A DNA stretch of 64,000 nucleotides, taken from Apiosordaria backusii. Taxonomy: Eukaryota > Ascomycota > Sordariomycetes > Sordariales > Lasiosphaeriaceae. The DNA is taken from contig JAUKTV010000018.1 in the NCBI GenBank assembly GCA_030549205.1, positions 558,001-622,000 on the forward strand, in the 5' to 3' direction. Shown here one piece after another: positions 1 to 9,735 of the stretch (its first letter is position 1; each line of letters starts with the position of its first letter). Made by a program: the position numbers and the translations under genes. Below the pieces are notes generated by a model. That model searched no databases. It was not told the origin of the DNA and was given only the letters and a program-made list of their open reading frames with translations.

Positions 1-807
1 GCATTAAACCGTTGATACCAGCCACTTCCACCTTATATTAGTTGGGGTGTTAATAGGCAAGTATGGGATGATCCTGTTGAGCCTGCGACAGCGTTGACTC
101 CCATCTACAAAGCGGCTGGAATCAACTTCTTATCTTGCAGACTTACAAAAATCATGATGGAGGATGCGGCATATTGCATCTCGAGGTTGTTGAAGAATAA
201 AGTATGTGCCGAAAGGAGATGGATGGGCGGGTAAAAAAGCTTACAGTCGCAGTAAATTAAATACCGCGCAATTGCGCCGGGCTTTGCCCCAGAGCTGCTG
301 GTCTTCCCAATCATCATGAGCTGCATGCACCTCGCCCCCCACCCAGAAACTGAGAACCTGATCAGCCCACATTTTTAAGTTGTTTACCTTACATACCTTA
401 CAGATCCCACACACCAAGAGCAACTTCTCAGTAGTTCAAAGCTCTCCATGACTTCACCGCCTTCCGTCAAGATACGTTCTGCGCCGGGATGGGGACGCCT
501 TACGGACAGCCTCGTTGACCAAAACTTGGCATCAAAAGCCTTCCAGTGCCTAGGTAGTCGGTCCACTCCGCGAGAATCTAGTGTGCCATCGTCGAAGTGT
601 TTTGTGATCGACAAACAAGCTTACTGTCTCAGACGATGGAGGGAAACCTGGGCTGACTTTGCGGTTGGTGATCTCAAGCATTCGAACAAGGCTGCAGACC
701 AGCCATGACGGGGGCATCACAGCAGTGGTAGGTGGTTCGTTCTGACATGCAAGCACATCTAACCTGTCTTGAAAGACTTCACGGCTAGCCGAGCGCGGGA
801 GAAAAAG
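1..807. other. Left-edge stretch without a supported gene
   Basis: I see no convincing coding region here. The open frames are short, lack recognisable motifs and overlap each other on both strands. The stretch ends in the promoter of the secreted-protein locus that follows. Confidence 0.5.
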
Positions 808-813
808 TATAAA
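808..813 (+). promoter_or_regulatory. TATA box candidate
   Basis: TATAAA lies about 117 bases upstream of the presumed original start of the beta/gamma-crystallin-like locus. Position and motif fit a core promoter; nothing else tests it. Confidence 0.35.
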
Positions 814-924
814 GCCAACTAGTTGCCCGTGCGATTTTCTCTTCCAGCATCAGAACAAACACAACTATCTTGCCTACACATTCATCCCAGACACCAAAAT
901 TCAAGTTATCCTCCCAACTTCACA

Positions 925-1482
925 ACGTTTAACCTCAAGGCCATCTCTCTCCTCATCGCCATGGGCGTCCTGTCCGTAACTGCTGTCCCGGCATCAGGCG
1001 TCTCCTCTGAAACCGAACTCGTCGCCCGTCAAAGCACTGCCTTCGTTTTTGCTTGCCACAATGCCCGCTGGGGCACACCCTGCCAGACCTTCGGATCCGC
1101 TCCCGGCTCTTGCTGCAAGTCAAGCATATCCCTCACCACTGAAGCACAAGCTAATAAGTCCTATGACCATGTAGTTAATGTTCCCGACAGCTACAACGAC
1201 CGCATCAGCTCTATCAGGAACCTCGACAAGAGACGTTTCCACTGCGTCTGGTACGAGTAAGTGTAACCCCCCGCCTCCCTAAAATGTACTCGACCACTGA
1301 CAAACCTCTTCCATAGACACGACGGCTGCAGAGGCCGCTCCTAATCCAACCAGGAAGACGCCAACCTTCACGATGGAGACGGCTTCTTCAGCGACCGGAT
1401 CAGCTCTTGGCGTTGCAACACTAGACAGGGCCGTGTCGCGGTTGCAGGAGTTGATGATGTGGAGGGCGGGGAGCAGCAGTAG
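925..1482 (+). pseudogene. Broken secreted beta/gamma-crystallin-fold protein
   Basis: The frame encodes a hydrophobic leader (LKAISLLIAMGVLSVTAVPA), then a cysteine-rich region and NDRISS, which fits the (N/D)(N/D)xx(S/T)S calcium-binding signature of beta/gamma-crystallin folds. It continues into CVWYEHDGC, typical of a following Greek-key strand. An intron at 1257-1316 (GTAAGT, CTGAC branch, TAG) keeps the frame. Two breaks are visible. The codon where an initiator is expected (925) is ACG, and the first in-frame ATG (961) cuts into the leader. A TAA at 1342-1344 stops the protein just after the intron. Beyond it the same frame stays open to 1482 and contains a second signature, SDRISS, so the stop looks recent. 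Fungal members of this fold are small secreted proteins; the role here is unknown. Alternatives are a short functional form made from 961 or a local sequence error. Confidence 0.6.
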
Positions 1483-2155
1483 GGCAGAGTTTGTGCGTCG
1501 AAAATTGGGAACAACACTGAATGATGATCTTCATGATTGGTGTCAGGAAGGGAGTGGAGCAGTTGACTTTATCTTCATTGACACTGGGTTCTTGATAGCT
1601 TCTGTATTTACTTGTCCCCTATATACATGTGGCTACCTTACGTACCTACCTATCCTCTCTTTAAATCCCTCTCCAGTTCATGTATCTAGATGACAGCACA
1701 GTGTTGCCCTCAAAAAGAACTTCACCCAGGTACCTGGAAACGGGCTATTAGGTCTAATGGTGTGATGATGTTCTCCGAACAAGTTAATGGCTTTCTATAG
1801 TGAAGATTATCAAGCCCAATTTTCTGGCCACTTTTATCCTTAGCGTTAAGCAAGCTACTTCGCACAATGTGGTGGAAATGGCAGAAACCTCAAAAGTGGC
1901 TACTGTGCGACCAGGGGGCTGCGCCACATGAGATGTCTGGGGAGCCTTTTGCGGCACACTCCGCCACTCCACACCAAGGCATGACCAAGGCATACTTGCT
2001 TTCTTCATGCCTAAGGCACCTTTAAGAGCATGATGTTGAGTTGTCCAGCTGAACCGTTCTTGCGACACGGAAATTCACAGCTACCGCGATACTATGGATC
2101 GCAAGTTCCTAATTCTTTGCTGGGATGATCTCTCAAGTGGATTAACCATAGCCTA
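1483..2155. other. Intergenic, nothing recognised
   Basis: The stretch holds only short open frames without motifs. It separates the crystallin-like locus from the SNF2 relic. Confidence 0.45.
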
Positions 2156-2693
2156 ATTGTGATTGAAGAATGGCTCTCTGATATCAAAGAGTAAGTAGGC
2201 ACTCGCACCTCTCAGGAATCGTTGTTAACATTTTCATCCAGTCATCTACATCACAATCAGCTTCGGGTTCTCAAGCATCATAACAACAGCAAAGCCGCGA
2301 CATTGGAAGAGCTGCTGAGCTGTGACATCGTACTTTCCACGTATGCCGCTCTCTCGGACTCACTTTCGACATTTCATGGAAGGCTTCCAAGATCTCGGCG
2401 CTCGTCAACGACGTAGATAAGGTAAGGACCAAACCTCTGATAAGTGGTACGTTAACGTCTCGCTCTCTCGTGGATTTAAGATGCTGAGATTTCTTCCGCG
2501 CAAGCATTATCTTCTCCTCATGGACGACGACACTCGACATCGTAGCTCATGCTCTTGACCAACGTGGCATTCGTTTCAGCCGGATAGACGGGAAACTGGG
2601 CGCGGTTCACAGTGCCAATAATTTCAAGACATTTGAGAACGAAAGCCAGATAACAGCACTTATCATGACGTTAGGAACCGGCGCAGTAGGGTC
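2156..2693 (+). pseudogene. SNF2-family helicase relic with internal deletion
   Basis: Fragments of a SNF2/RAD5-RAD16-type ATPase are readable in order. IEEWLSDIKE ends at a GTAAGT donor, and an intron at 2191-2241 seems preserved. Then come LRVLKHH and CDIVLSTYAALSD, which match the helicase N-lobe. At about 2377 the text jumps to SKISALVNDVDK, and from 2503 SIIFSSWTTTLDIVAHALDQ, RFSRIDGK and ALIMTLGTGAVG match the C-lobe. The DEAH region and everything between the lobes are missing, there is a TGA near 2485, and similarity ends abruptly at about 2690 where repeat sequence begins. It cannot encode an active enzyme. Such helicase fragments are common in fungal accessory regions. Confidence 0.75.
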
Positions 2694-2812
2694 CAGCGTT
2701 GGCATCAAGTCAAGTCAAGTCAAGCCGGGCCCAGGCTCGGCTCGGCTTGCCCGATTTTACACCCGGCTTACTCGGAGCCATCACCGGGCTTGACTTGACT
2801 TGACGGCTTGTC
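2694..2812. repeat. TCAAG-repeat inverted repeat interrupting the helicase relic
   Basis: A run of TCAAG units leads into GC-rich sequence, and the mirror image appears 60 bases later. Positions 2709-2726 and 2787-2804 form a perfect 18-bp inverted repeat. Similarity to the helicase stops at about 2690, exactly where CAGCGTTGGCATCAAG begins, so this looks like the end of an inserted element. A hAT-like terminus is possible, but I could not find a matching opposite end or target-site duplication. Confidence 0.5.
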
Positions 2813-4233
2813 AAGCCTGGTGGTCTCTGGCAATAGTAATTCCGGCCCGATTGTTGAGCCCCTAAGGACCCCCTGGGACCCTTTGGGACCGGCCCACGTG
2901 ATCGATAACGTGACCTGCCACGTGGCACACTGTGGCCCCCCCCCACCAAGGCCCATTACCATCAATTATCACCAGAATATATGGGGCAATATATTGACCA
3001 GCTTGCAAGTCGGCAAGCGGTCAGGGCTGGAATGGCGCTACTTGCTGCGAGTCGGGCTCCACTTGCCGTGCCAGCAACCAGTGGTATTCCCAGTGCCTCT
3101 GAGCCTTTCGGTTGGAGAGTTGGCCAATCAGTTAAGAGTGGTCCGCCAACTCGAACTGAACGCCACGGACTTGGACGGCAAGTAGAGAGAACGTAGGCGG
3201 AACAGGTGCTGAAGGTTCATGTATATAGTTGCCTATTTGCATGCAAGCAAAAGTATGCAGTATAAATATTCATTACTTAACCCAAATGTTCTAGCATTGA
3301 GACCGACCCTGAGCCCCTGAGCCCCTGGATTGGTAAAACCCAGACTGCCCTGGAGGGCCTGTGGATCCCACAACAGGAGATACCTACCTTAGGTAGTTCG
3401 GCATTGTTTTAGTTCACGCAAGACATGACACGAATCGAAACACCAGACTGAAAAGGCTGTCGCGGTGTAACTGAAATGATGAAGATAGAGAACGAATGAG
3501 GTGGCAAGAAATTTCTCATCCTGTCTTACAGTCACACAGCTTGGGCTTGGTTATCTCCAGCCATCCAACCAGAAAGCTGATACTGTGTAACAAGAGGCGC
3601 GGCTGTTGCTTTCCAAGTGGTGCAAACATAATAGGTCTAAAATATCGCGATGAAAAATTGGGTGCGCTCTGTTTCTCGTCCAGATTTTGGAGATGTTGAC
3701 ATGGTAGCTGGGCTTCCCCGCACAAGAATCACCTGATGTCTTCACATACCGCTTACCCAGTTGAGACACATTGATCCCAAAGCAAAGACTAACCAATGGC
3801 AGCCCCGATCCATTTCCCAGCGCACTTGGCCTTTCCTGCAAGAGCTCCAACAACCTCTTATCTTCAATCCCCCGAAACCCGACCCAAGTTTACAGCATAA
3901 CAGTAGAAGCGGGGTCGGCAGTTCAGCCTATAAGTAGTCATTGGTAATATCGTTTATGTAGCCTTCTGCGGCTTGCCTTAGCAGGCTTCGAGAAGCGTCA
4001 CCTGCAGCCTTTTTGATAGCGGGAGGCAGGCAGTTGGAGTAAGCAAACAGAGGTGCTCGGAGCGTAAAAGAAGGACCGGGCTCCCTGTTTCGCTCCTGTC
4101 CAATTCCCTCCTCTTCTTTCTCTTTATAGCCAACCATTCCTATCCTGTCATAACAGGCCAGCCCCCTTCCTCCTTATTTGTCTGAAAACGCGATCCTGTA
4201 GCTCAAGCAACACTCGAAAAAAGAAAACGAATC
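2813..4233. other. Gene-free stretch before the monooxygenase
   Basis: There is no supported coding region. The first part (to about 3000) is GC-rich and may belong to the inserted repeat. The sequence at 3308-3327 has two tandem GAGCCCCT units, and 4100-4230 is pyrimidine-rich as expected of the promoter and leader of the next gene. Confidence 0.4.
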
Positions 4234-5535
4234 ATGGCGAACAACTTCCCACGGCTGCCCCCGTCAGGTATCAAAGTCATTGTTGTCGGGGCTGGGTTCG
4301 CGGGCCTGGCCGCCGCCATTGAATGCGACCGCAAGGGTCATTCGGTAACGCTATTTGAAAAAGTCGACAACATCGACGAGATCACCAGAATCGGCGATAT
4401 CATCTCCTTTGACCCTAATGGTTCCGTCGCCTTTGAGCGCTGGCCAGGGGTTATCGACCAAATGGAGGCCATTGCCCGCCAGACCAAACACATTGACTTG
4501 TATCACCACCAAGGCAAGTTCGTCACCAGGCAGGACTTTTCCCACGAGAAGGCATGGGGGAGGCGGATCAACGGCCACCGAGGACAGTTGCACAACATTA
4601 TCTACCGACATGCGGTAGATCGGGGTATTGATATTCGCCTGGGAAAGCGGGTCGAGAATTATTTTGAACAAGACTCGCCCCCTCAGTCAGGGGTAGTTGT
4701 CAATGGAGAGCGGATTGCCGCCGATGTGGTGATTGCCGCCGAGGGGGTGAGATCACGAGGGAGGAAAATTGTGCTGGGCTTTGACGAGAACCCAAAGTCG
4801 TCTGGGTACGCCGTGTACAGAGCCTGGTTCCCTGCCGACAGGGTTCGCAACAATCCCGTGATTAAGCACCTGGTCGAAAATGGGGACACGCACCAGGGCT
4901 TTATCGGGCCGGATATCCACTTTCTGGCGTCCAGCATTAAGAATGGGAGCGAGGTCAACTGGGTGTTTACACACATTGATGACGGAAATATTGAGGAGTC
5001 GTGGCAGTTTCCGGGAAAGCCTGAGGAAGCGCTTAAGTATCTTGAGGGGTGGTGCGATGTTGTACATGAACTGGTGAAAGCAACGCCTGATGGGAGACTG
5101 ATTGATCACAAGTTGGTGTATCGCGACCCACTGCCCACGTTTATCTCTCCAAACCGGAGGATAGCCTTGATTGGCGACTCTGCACATCCTTTCCTTCCGA
5201 CGTCGATTCAAGGAGCAAGCCAGAGCATTGAGGACGGTGTTGTCCTGGCAACTTGCCTAGAATTGAGCGGCAGGCAGGATATTCCACGGGCTTTGACGGC
5301 GTATGAAAAACTACGATATGCACGAGTGCACCGGGCTCAGGCCAATGGTCCGAAAATGAGGGAGAGGTGGCACAAGGCAAACTGGAACGAAGTGTGGAAG
5401 AAGCCGGAGATGATTCATCTAATTCGGGAAACATGGTTGTTGAACTTTGATGCTGAGAAAGACGCGTATGATAGGTTTTGGGCGGTCCTAAAGGAGGTGG
5501 ACAGGGATGAGAAGCAAATCAAGCCCCGGCTGTGA
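4234..5535 (+). CDS. FAD-dependent monooxygenase (salicylate hydroxylase-like)
   Basis: This single-exon gene of 433 residues belongs to the FAD_binding_3 class of aromatic hydroxylases, which use NAD(P)H and O2 to hydroxylate small aromatic substrates. The N-terminus has the dinucleotide-binding VIVVGAGFAGLAAAI (residues 14-29) with an acidic strand end at LFEK. A DG-like motif reads AAEGVRSRGR at about residue 168. The FAD ribityl-binding motif is LIGDSAHPFLPTSIQGASQS at about residue 311. There is no signal peptide, so it is probably cytosolic. The ATG follows an A-rich leader, and length is normal for the family. No pathway genes adjoin it, so the substrate cannot be named. A role in detoxification or secondary metabolism is inference. 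Confidence 0.88.
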   Translation: MANNFPRLPPSGIKVIVVGAGFAGLAAAIECDRKGHSVTLFEKVDNIDEITRIGDIISFDPNGSVAFERWPGVIDQMEAIARQTKHIDLYHHQGKFVTRQDFSHEKAWGRRINGHRGQLHNIIYRHAVDRGIDIRLGKRVENYFEQDSPPQSGVVVNGERIAADVVIAAEGVRSRGRKIVLGFDENPKSSGYAVYRAWFPADRVRNNPVIKHLVENGDTHQGFIGPDIHFLASSIKNGSEVNWVFTHIDDGNIEESWQFPGKPEEALKYLEGWCDVVHELVKATPDGRLIDHKLVYRDPLPTFISPNRRIALIGDSAHPFLPTSIQGASQSIEDGVVLATCLELSGRQDIPRALTAYEKLRYARVHRAQANGPKMRERWHKANWNEVWKKPEMIHLIRETWLLNFDAEKDAYDRFWAVLKEVDRDEKQIKPRL

Positions 5536-5895
5536 TTTGCCTATATAGGATATGGTAGACATTGGCTTTGCTGGTTTGTTTCTCGGAGCTTTAATAGGTA
5601 GAATCGCAGAATGGGCCATAACTTTGCAAACATACCAAATTCTTACCATACCTAGCTACCGTGCTCATGCGCTTAGTATTGACAGCTGATGGTTCGCTCA
5701 CAGGTATATTCAGCCTAGAGTGATAACTGTATGCCAAGGTTTACTTACCCCTGAGCCCCTGAAAAAAGAGTGGAGATTGGACAGTTCTGTAGCTTTCCAC
5801 TCGCCTAAGTAACTCGGTTGATAGTATCAGGAAAGCGGTGGCGTTGCGACGAAGCGCGGCGCGAATATATTCCCAAGCCAACAGATGGAAGCAAT

Positions 5896-5952
5896 GTAGG
5901 TTGGTACCTAACTAGCTACCTACCTAGGCAACTAACTAACTAGGTACCTACT
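5896..5952. repeat. ACCTACCTAGG-type simple repeat
   Basis: A patch of TACCTA and CTAACTAA units overlaps the 3' end of the WW-domain gene. Similar short patches occur near 3385, 14433, 15905, 46085-46160, 46240 and 46668, always in or next to non-coding DNA. Confidence 0.45.
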
Positions 5953-6920
5953 GAACAAACCCCTGCGAATCCCCCCATCGTCATGCCCGCCAGAACAGGC
6001 ATCGCGATAGGCAATGATCTTGTTGACCCTCTTCCTTTGTATTCTTCCTTCGGTTTTGACCACCTGCCGCCTGCAAACTTCCCACACCCGTAGCCTCCAT
6101 AGCCGAACCCGTACATCTTTGACTCAGGTCTCAGATATCTCCCCTTTGGCTTGCTATAGTCATGTTCCAACTTGTCGTATACAATCTCGTCGAGATATGG
6201 AGTGAGGGGTTTGGCGTCGGCCACACCAGGAAAGGTATGTCCTGGGGCCTCAAGAAACATGTGGGTCCTGTTCTCATCCTTGCCCAAGAACGCAGGGCGG
6301 CAGGTGTGCATGGCGGTTGTCATCCCCTTACGAAGGATGCGGTGTTGACGGTACATTTCCCTCTCTCTGAGAGCCTTCTCCGCACGTGCCGAGACACGTT
6401 GGTCATGGGTTGTACCCGTAAGTGTATCCTTCATTTTCCTCGCCAGGGAGTGTTTTTCTGAGGTGCCACTGGCCTTAGAATCGGAGCCAAAATCAGCCGG
6501 CTCGTCGGATTCGTCACTGTCGTCGTCATGTGCGGTTTCGGAGATGTAAAGACAAAGCCTGAGTTTCTCGGACTCGTCGAGCGAAGTGAGGTACTCGGCG
6601 TCGTCGTGTGGGTGCCGCCAGATGGACCTGGGGCTAGGGTCGTAGTTTGTGTCAACAAAGAACTGGTGCTGTGTGTCGGGATCAAATTCACGGACCCATC
6701 CCGAGGGAACAGGGCGGAGTTCGTCTTCCATGCTGCGGCGTGCTTGGGGCGGGATGCCGCTTTTGTACTGAACCATTGTCACGGCGGTCGAGGTGCTCCT
6801 AGTAATAGTCGAACCAGTCTCGGTGTGAGATGCTGGCGGTCGTAGGGTTTCAAAGTATGTCGGCGGAGGCGAACCTCTTTCCATTTTTGTACTTATTGAA
6901 GGCGATGCTGATGCAGACAT
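5940..6920 (-). CDS. WW-domain protein
   Basis: The protein has 326 residues in one exon. A single WW domain covers about residues 70-104. Its first tryptophan lies in PSGWVREFDPDT (W75), and the second conserved tryptophan is in RSIWRHP (W101). WW domains bind proline-rich peptides. An acidic, serine-rich stretch follows, then a basic segment rich in R, K and E (about 145-190), a conserved-looking PGHTFPGVADA region and a glycine-rich hydrophobic C-terminus (MPVLAGMTMGGFAG). I chose the ATG at 6920 because the upstream extension lacks conserved features. The partner and process are unknown; an adaptor role is inferred only from the domain. Confidence 0.75.
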   Translation of the reverse strand: MSASASPSISTKMERGSPPPTYFETLRPPASHTETGSTITRSTSTAVTMVQYKSGIPPQARRSMEDELRPVPSGWVREFDPDTQHQFFVDTNYDPSPRSIWRHPHDDAEYLTSLDESEKLRLCLYISETAHDDDSDESDEPADFGSDSKASGTSEKHSLARKMKDTLTGTTHDQRVSARAEKALREREMYRQHRILRKGMTTAMHTCRPAFLGKDENRTHMFLEAPGHTFPGVADAKPLTPYLDEIVYDKLEHDYSKPKGRYLRPESKMYGFGYGGYGCGKFAGGRWSKPKEEYKGRGSTRSLPIAMPVLAGMTMGGFAGVCSVGT

Positions 6921-7535
6921 TGTGGTTCTCCTTGGCAGTTGGGAGGAGGTATAAGTAATGGCTCTCAAAGTGGTCCACGCACGCAAACATGCAAGAGGTA
7001 CTTTGACGAAAGTTGAATATATGTAGGTAGTGAAACAGAGCTTCGGCATCGAGCGAGTTGGATGCAGAGTTTTGTGGGGAAGAGCAACATCTGATTCCCA
7101 ACTGTGCTTTGGCAGTGACTTCAAGGTGATGTGATAGCAGTTGCACGTCATGTACATGTCAATTCATTGCTGTCGCAGGTCTGTGTTTGGACAAGAGGCT
7201 ACTGCAAAACTGGCGCAGACTCGTGTAAATCACAAACCACCTGTACATATAGCATGAGGACTCCTTCAACCTTTTGCCGATCAAAGCTACAAGCAGTCGT
7301 GCAAGACGATATTGGCATTGGAGAGATTGAGACCTTTGAATTGTTGCAATCTTATACGGTCACCAGATGTCATTGACCTTGTCGCCTTGTGACGGATCCA
7401 GGCGGTGAAAAGAAAACTTGAGAAACATGCAGATCTTTTTGCTACAGGTTAAGGAACCGCGCCGCCAACACAATACTGGCGACAGGAAATGTGAAAATGC
7501 CAGCTTTCAACATCATATTCAGTTTATAGAACTGG
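6921..7535. other. Intergenic between two minus-strand genes
   Basis: It contains the promoter of the WW-domain gene and the 3' flank of the CxxC-protein gene. No motif or coding region could be supported. Confidence 0.4.
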
Positions 7536-8572
7536 TCACAACCTCTCCCAATCTTCAAGCTCACTACAGTCGTCTTCAACAAAACGTCTCCCTCTTGCCC
7601 CGACAAACTCATACTCATCGCTCGTGTAATCAGGTTCCCCTGTGATCAAACCGGGATCCCTTCGTCCAGGTCTGGTATTTTCTCTCTGTAATTTCTCCCG
7701 TAGGTTCAGGCGTTCGTTCCTTTCCAGTGCCGCCTGCTTAAATCTCTTCCTCTCAGCGATCCTACTATGCACACGCTGTTTGCTCTCATCGACTTCGGAA
7801 ACGGGTACATGTCTCGCTCTTTCAACAGGGATGGTCTCTACCACTCTTTGATGCGGCAAGGGGGCTGACTGTAGAACGTACACACACTCGGAACAGTATC
7901 CATCCGAATTGACCTTTCTGTGGCGGTGGTGACACCCTCTGCAGAAACGTGCATGTGGGTGAGGGTGGGAGTGTAAAAGTCTTTTTTGTATTGCAGTGGT
8001 CCCTACAGCTTTTCGGCTGTGAGTTGGGCTATCAGGGACCTGATTATGGCATACAGGCCGGACGCTGCGCCGGACAACAGACACATTGGTAGAGGGGATG
8101 GGGAACGCTGCCATCGGAAGTACCGGATTCCCGGGCCTGGATCAGCAGGTAGATCAGGCGAAGGGATACGAAAATAATCACGGTCGTAATTTTCTTCTTC
8201 AACACCCCCGATGATAGCCCGGACAGGAGAAGGGTTGCGGAAGCGATGGGGGTGGCGTGGGGGGACAAGCTCCCGCGCTGGGTCTGATATCAGCTGAAGA
8301 CCAGCCTCACGAACAGTCATGGTGGCGCCTGGGGCATTGTAGATGATGGCGGTTGTGGATTCATCTGGAGCTTTCTGATTGTCTTGAAAGTGACCAAAGT
8401 TGAGGATCAGCTTCAGCGGTCGGTCTGAATGCTCACGGATGGCAGAGACAAGACGTTGAGCAACATAACTGCCGATGCCATCCAAACCGGGAGACTCGGC
8501 TCTTGTTGGGGCTGAGATATAGGGCAGGTTGCGATGATAATGATAGTGTGATCCGTGTCGATAGTGTGCCAT
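7536..8572 (-). CDS. Hypothetical protein with CxxC-CxxC motif, two exons
   Basis: Two overlapping minus-strand frames join through one intron. Exon 1 runs 8572-8055, where GTATGC gives a donor. The acceptor is either at 8017 (38-nt intron, CTCACAG) or at 7939 (116-nt intron, TTTCTGCAG); both keep the frame. The longer one has a more normal size and a better pyrimidine tract. The second exon holds FCRGCHHRHRKVNSDGYC followed by SEC. That is a CxxC-x11-CxxC pattern that could bind zinc, but the longer intron would remove its first cysteine context. A basic coiled segment (ERKRFKQAALERNERLNLRE) and an acidic tail follow. I recognise no family. The product may act in the nucleus, but that is a guess from composition. 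Confidence 0.55.
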
Positions 8573-9000
8573 TGTGTGGGCCTAAGTGCGTAGGTGGTCT
8601 CGGAAAAAGGAAGAGGTTTGCAGAAGGGCCAAAGAGGGAGGGGTGGGATCACATGTACTTGGGCGTATTTGAGCTGTTGTCTCACGGCCTGGTGTAGGAC
8701 AGCGAAACCGGGCAACGCCGGCTCGTCCGTTGTGGATGTTGTGTAATCTATGATTTGGCGGCCAATATGCCGGGGAGATCTTGGCGACCATGCTGAAGCT
8801 TGATACCTATTCACAAGCTATCACACACGGTAAGAACACATCATTGCATGCGAACTGAAACATGATCAAGGATTAACCATATTGTAACCATGAGTAACGC
8901 GCGACTAAGTTTACAGTTGTCGTGGCTGGGATGGCATCTTAGTTCCTACGGAGGACGTCCTGCTTAGCCGACTGTTACAGAGTGCAGTCCATCCCATCAT
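8573..9000. other. Intergenic, nothing recognised
   Basis: This 428-base gap lies between the start of the CxxC-protein gene and the end of the small heat-shock gene. Open frames here are antisense shadows without motifs. Confidence 0.4.
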
Positions 9001-9603
9001 TTATCCCTGAATCTCAATCTTGCGAGCTCCCGTCTTCTCAGCCTTGGGGACCACAATTTCGAGAATGCCTTGGTTGAATTTGGCCTTGACCTTGTCTTGG
9101 TCAATGTTGTGGGGAAAGTTGAAGACGCGAGAAAATTCGCCAAATGACCGCTCACTCAACCAATACTTGGGCCCCGACTTGTCCTTGGACTCCTTGGACT
9201 CCTTGGAAGTATCCTTGGCATCCTTCGTCTTCACCTCGCTGTCCTTGCCCTTTGGGCCCTCAATCTTTTTGGATGATTCGGAACCACCAAGGCGAAGGGA
9301 TGGATCACCTTCCTCATGCTTGCGCTCGGTGCGGCCCCTAACAACCATGGTCTGCGGATCGGTAAACTCGATGGCAACATTTTCAGGCGAGACACCAGGC
9401 AGTTCACCCTGAAGGGTGTAATCCTTTTCGTGCTCGGTGACGTCAAACTTGGGCGAGAAGCTCGATAGATTGGTGCTGATGTCGGTGTGGCGACCGCCTA
9501 GCTCATGGGCGTACTTGTCAAAGTCATCCAGCATGCGGAAGAGCGATGAGAATCCCGGCGCTGGAGAGTTGGCGTGGGAGATGCGAGGATACCAGAGAGA
9601 CAT
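9001..9603 (-). CDS. Small heat-shock protein (HSP20/alpha-crystallin)
   Basis: From the ATG at 9603 the product is 200 residues. The alpha-crystallin domain starts at about residue 50 (SPKFDVTEHEKDYTLQGELP). It ends with FPHNIDQDKVKAKFNQGILE and IVVPKAEK, carrying the I-x-V/I motif used in oligomer assembly. A lysine/serine/glutamate-rich insert (about 102-140) splits the domain, as in fungal HSP30 proteins. The family holds unfolding proteins in an ATP-independent way under heat or other stress. An in-frame ATG at 9735 would add 44 residues rich in R, K, S and T with no acidic residue, which resembles a mitochondrial presequence. I cannot tell which start is used. No clear heat-shock element array was seen upstream. 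Confidence 0.88.
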   Translation of the reverse strand: MSLWYPRISHANSPAPGFSSLFRMLDDFDKYAHELGGRHTDISTNLSSFSPKFDVTEHEKDYTLQGELPGVSPENVAIEFTDPQTMVVRGRTERKHEEGDPSLRLGGSESSKKIEGPKGKDSEVKTKDAKDTSKESKESKDKSGPKYWLSERSFGEFSRVFNFPHNIDQDKVKAKFNQGILEIVVPKAEKTGARKIEIQG

Positions 9604-9735
9604 TTTGGGTTGAGTTCTGCTGGAGATCTTGGGGCCAGTAAGACTATGGGCGAATCTTCGAGTAGTACTTAGCTTGGGTGCTTTTGGACGAAGACGAGTG
9701 ACGATTTGTTTGTTGAAGGTGCAAGATGAATGCAT

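Noticed and set aside
1373..1693. 106-codon plus-strand frame after the crystallin-like locus
   Set aside because: It overlaps the more meaningful frame that holds SDRISS, has no motif, and ends in low-complexity hydrophobic text.
2694..3330. Complete hAT-type transposon
   Set aside because: The left end and inverted repeat fit loosely, but I found no matching right terminus, target-site duplication or transposase.
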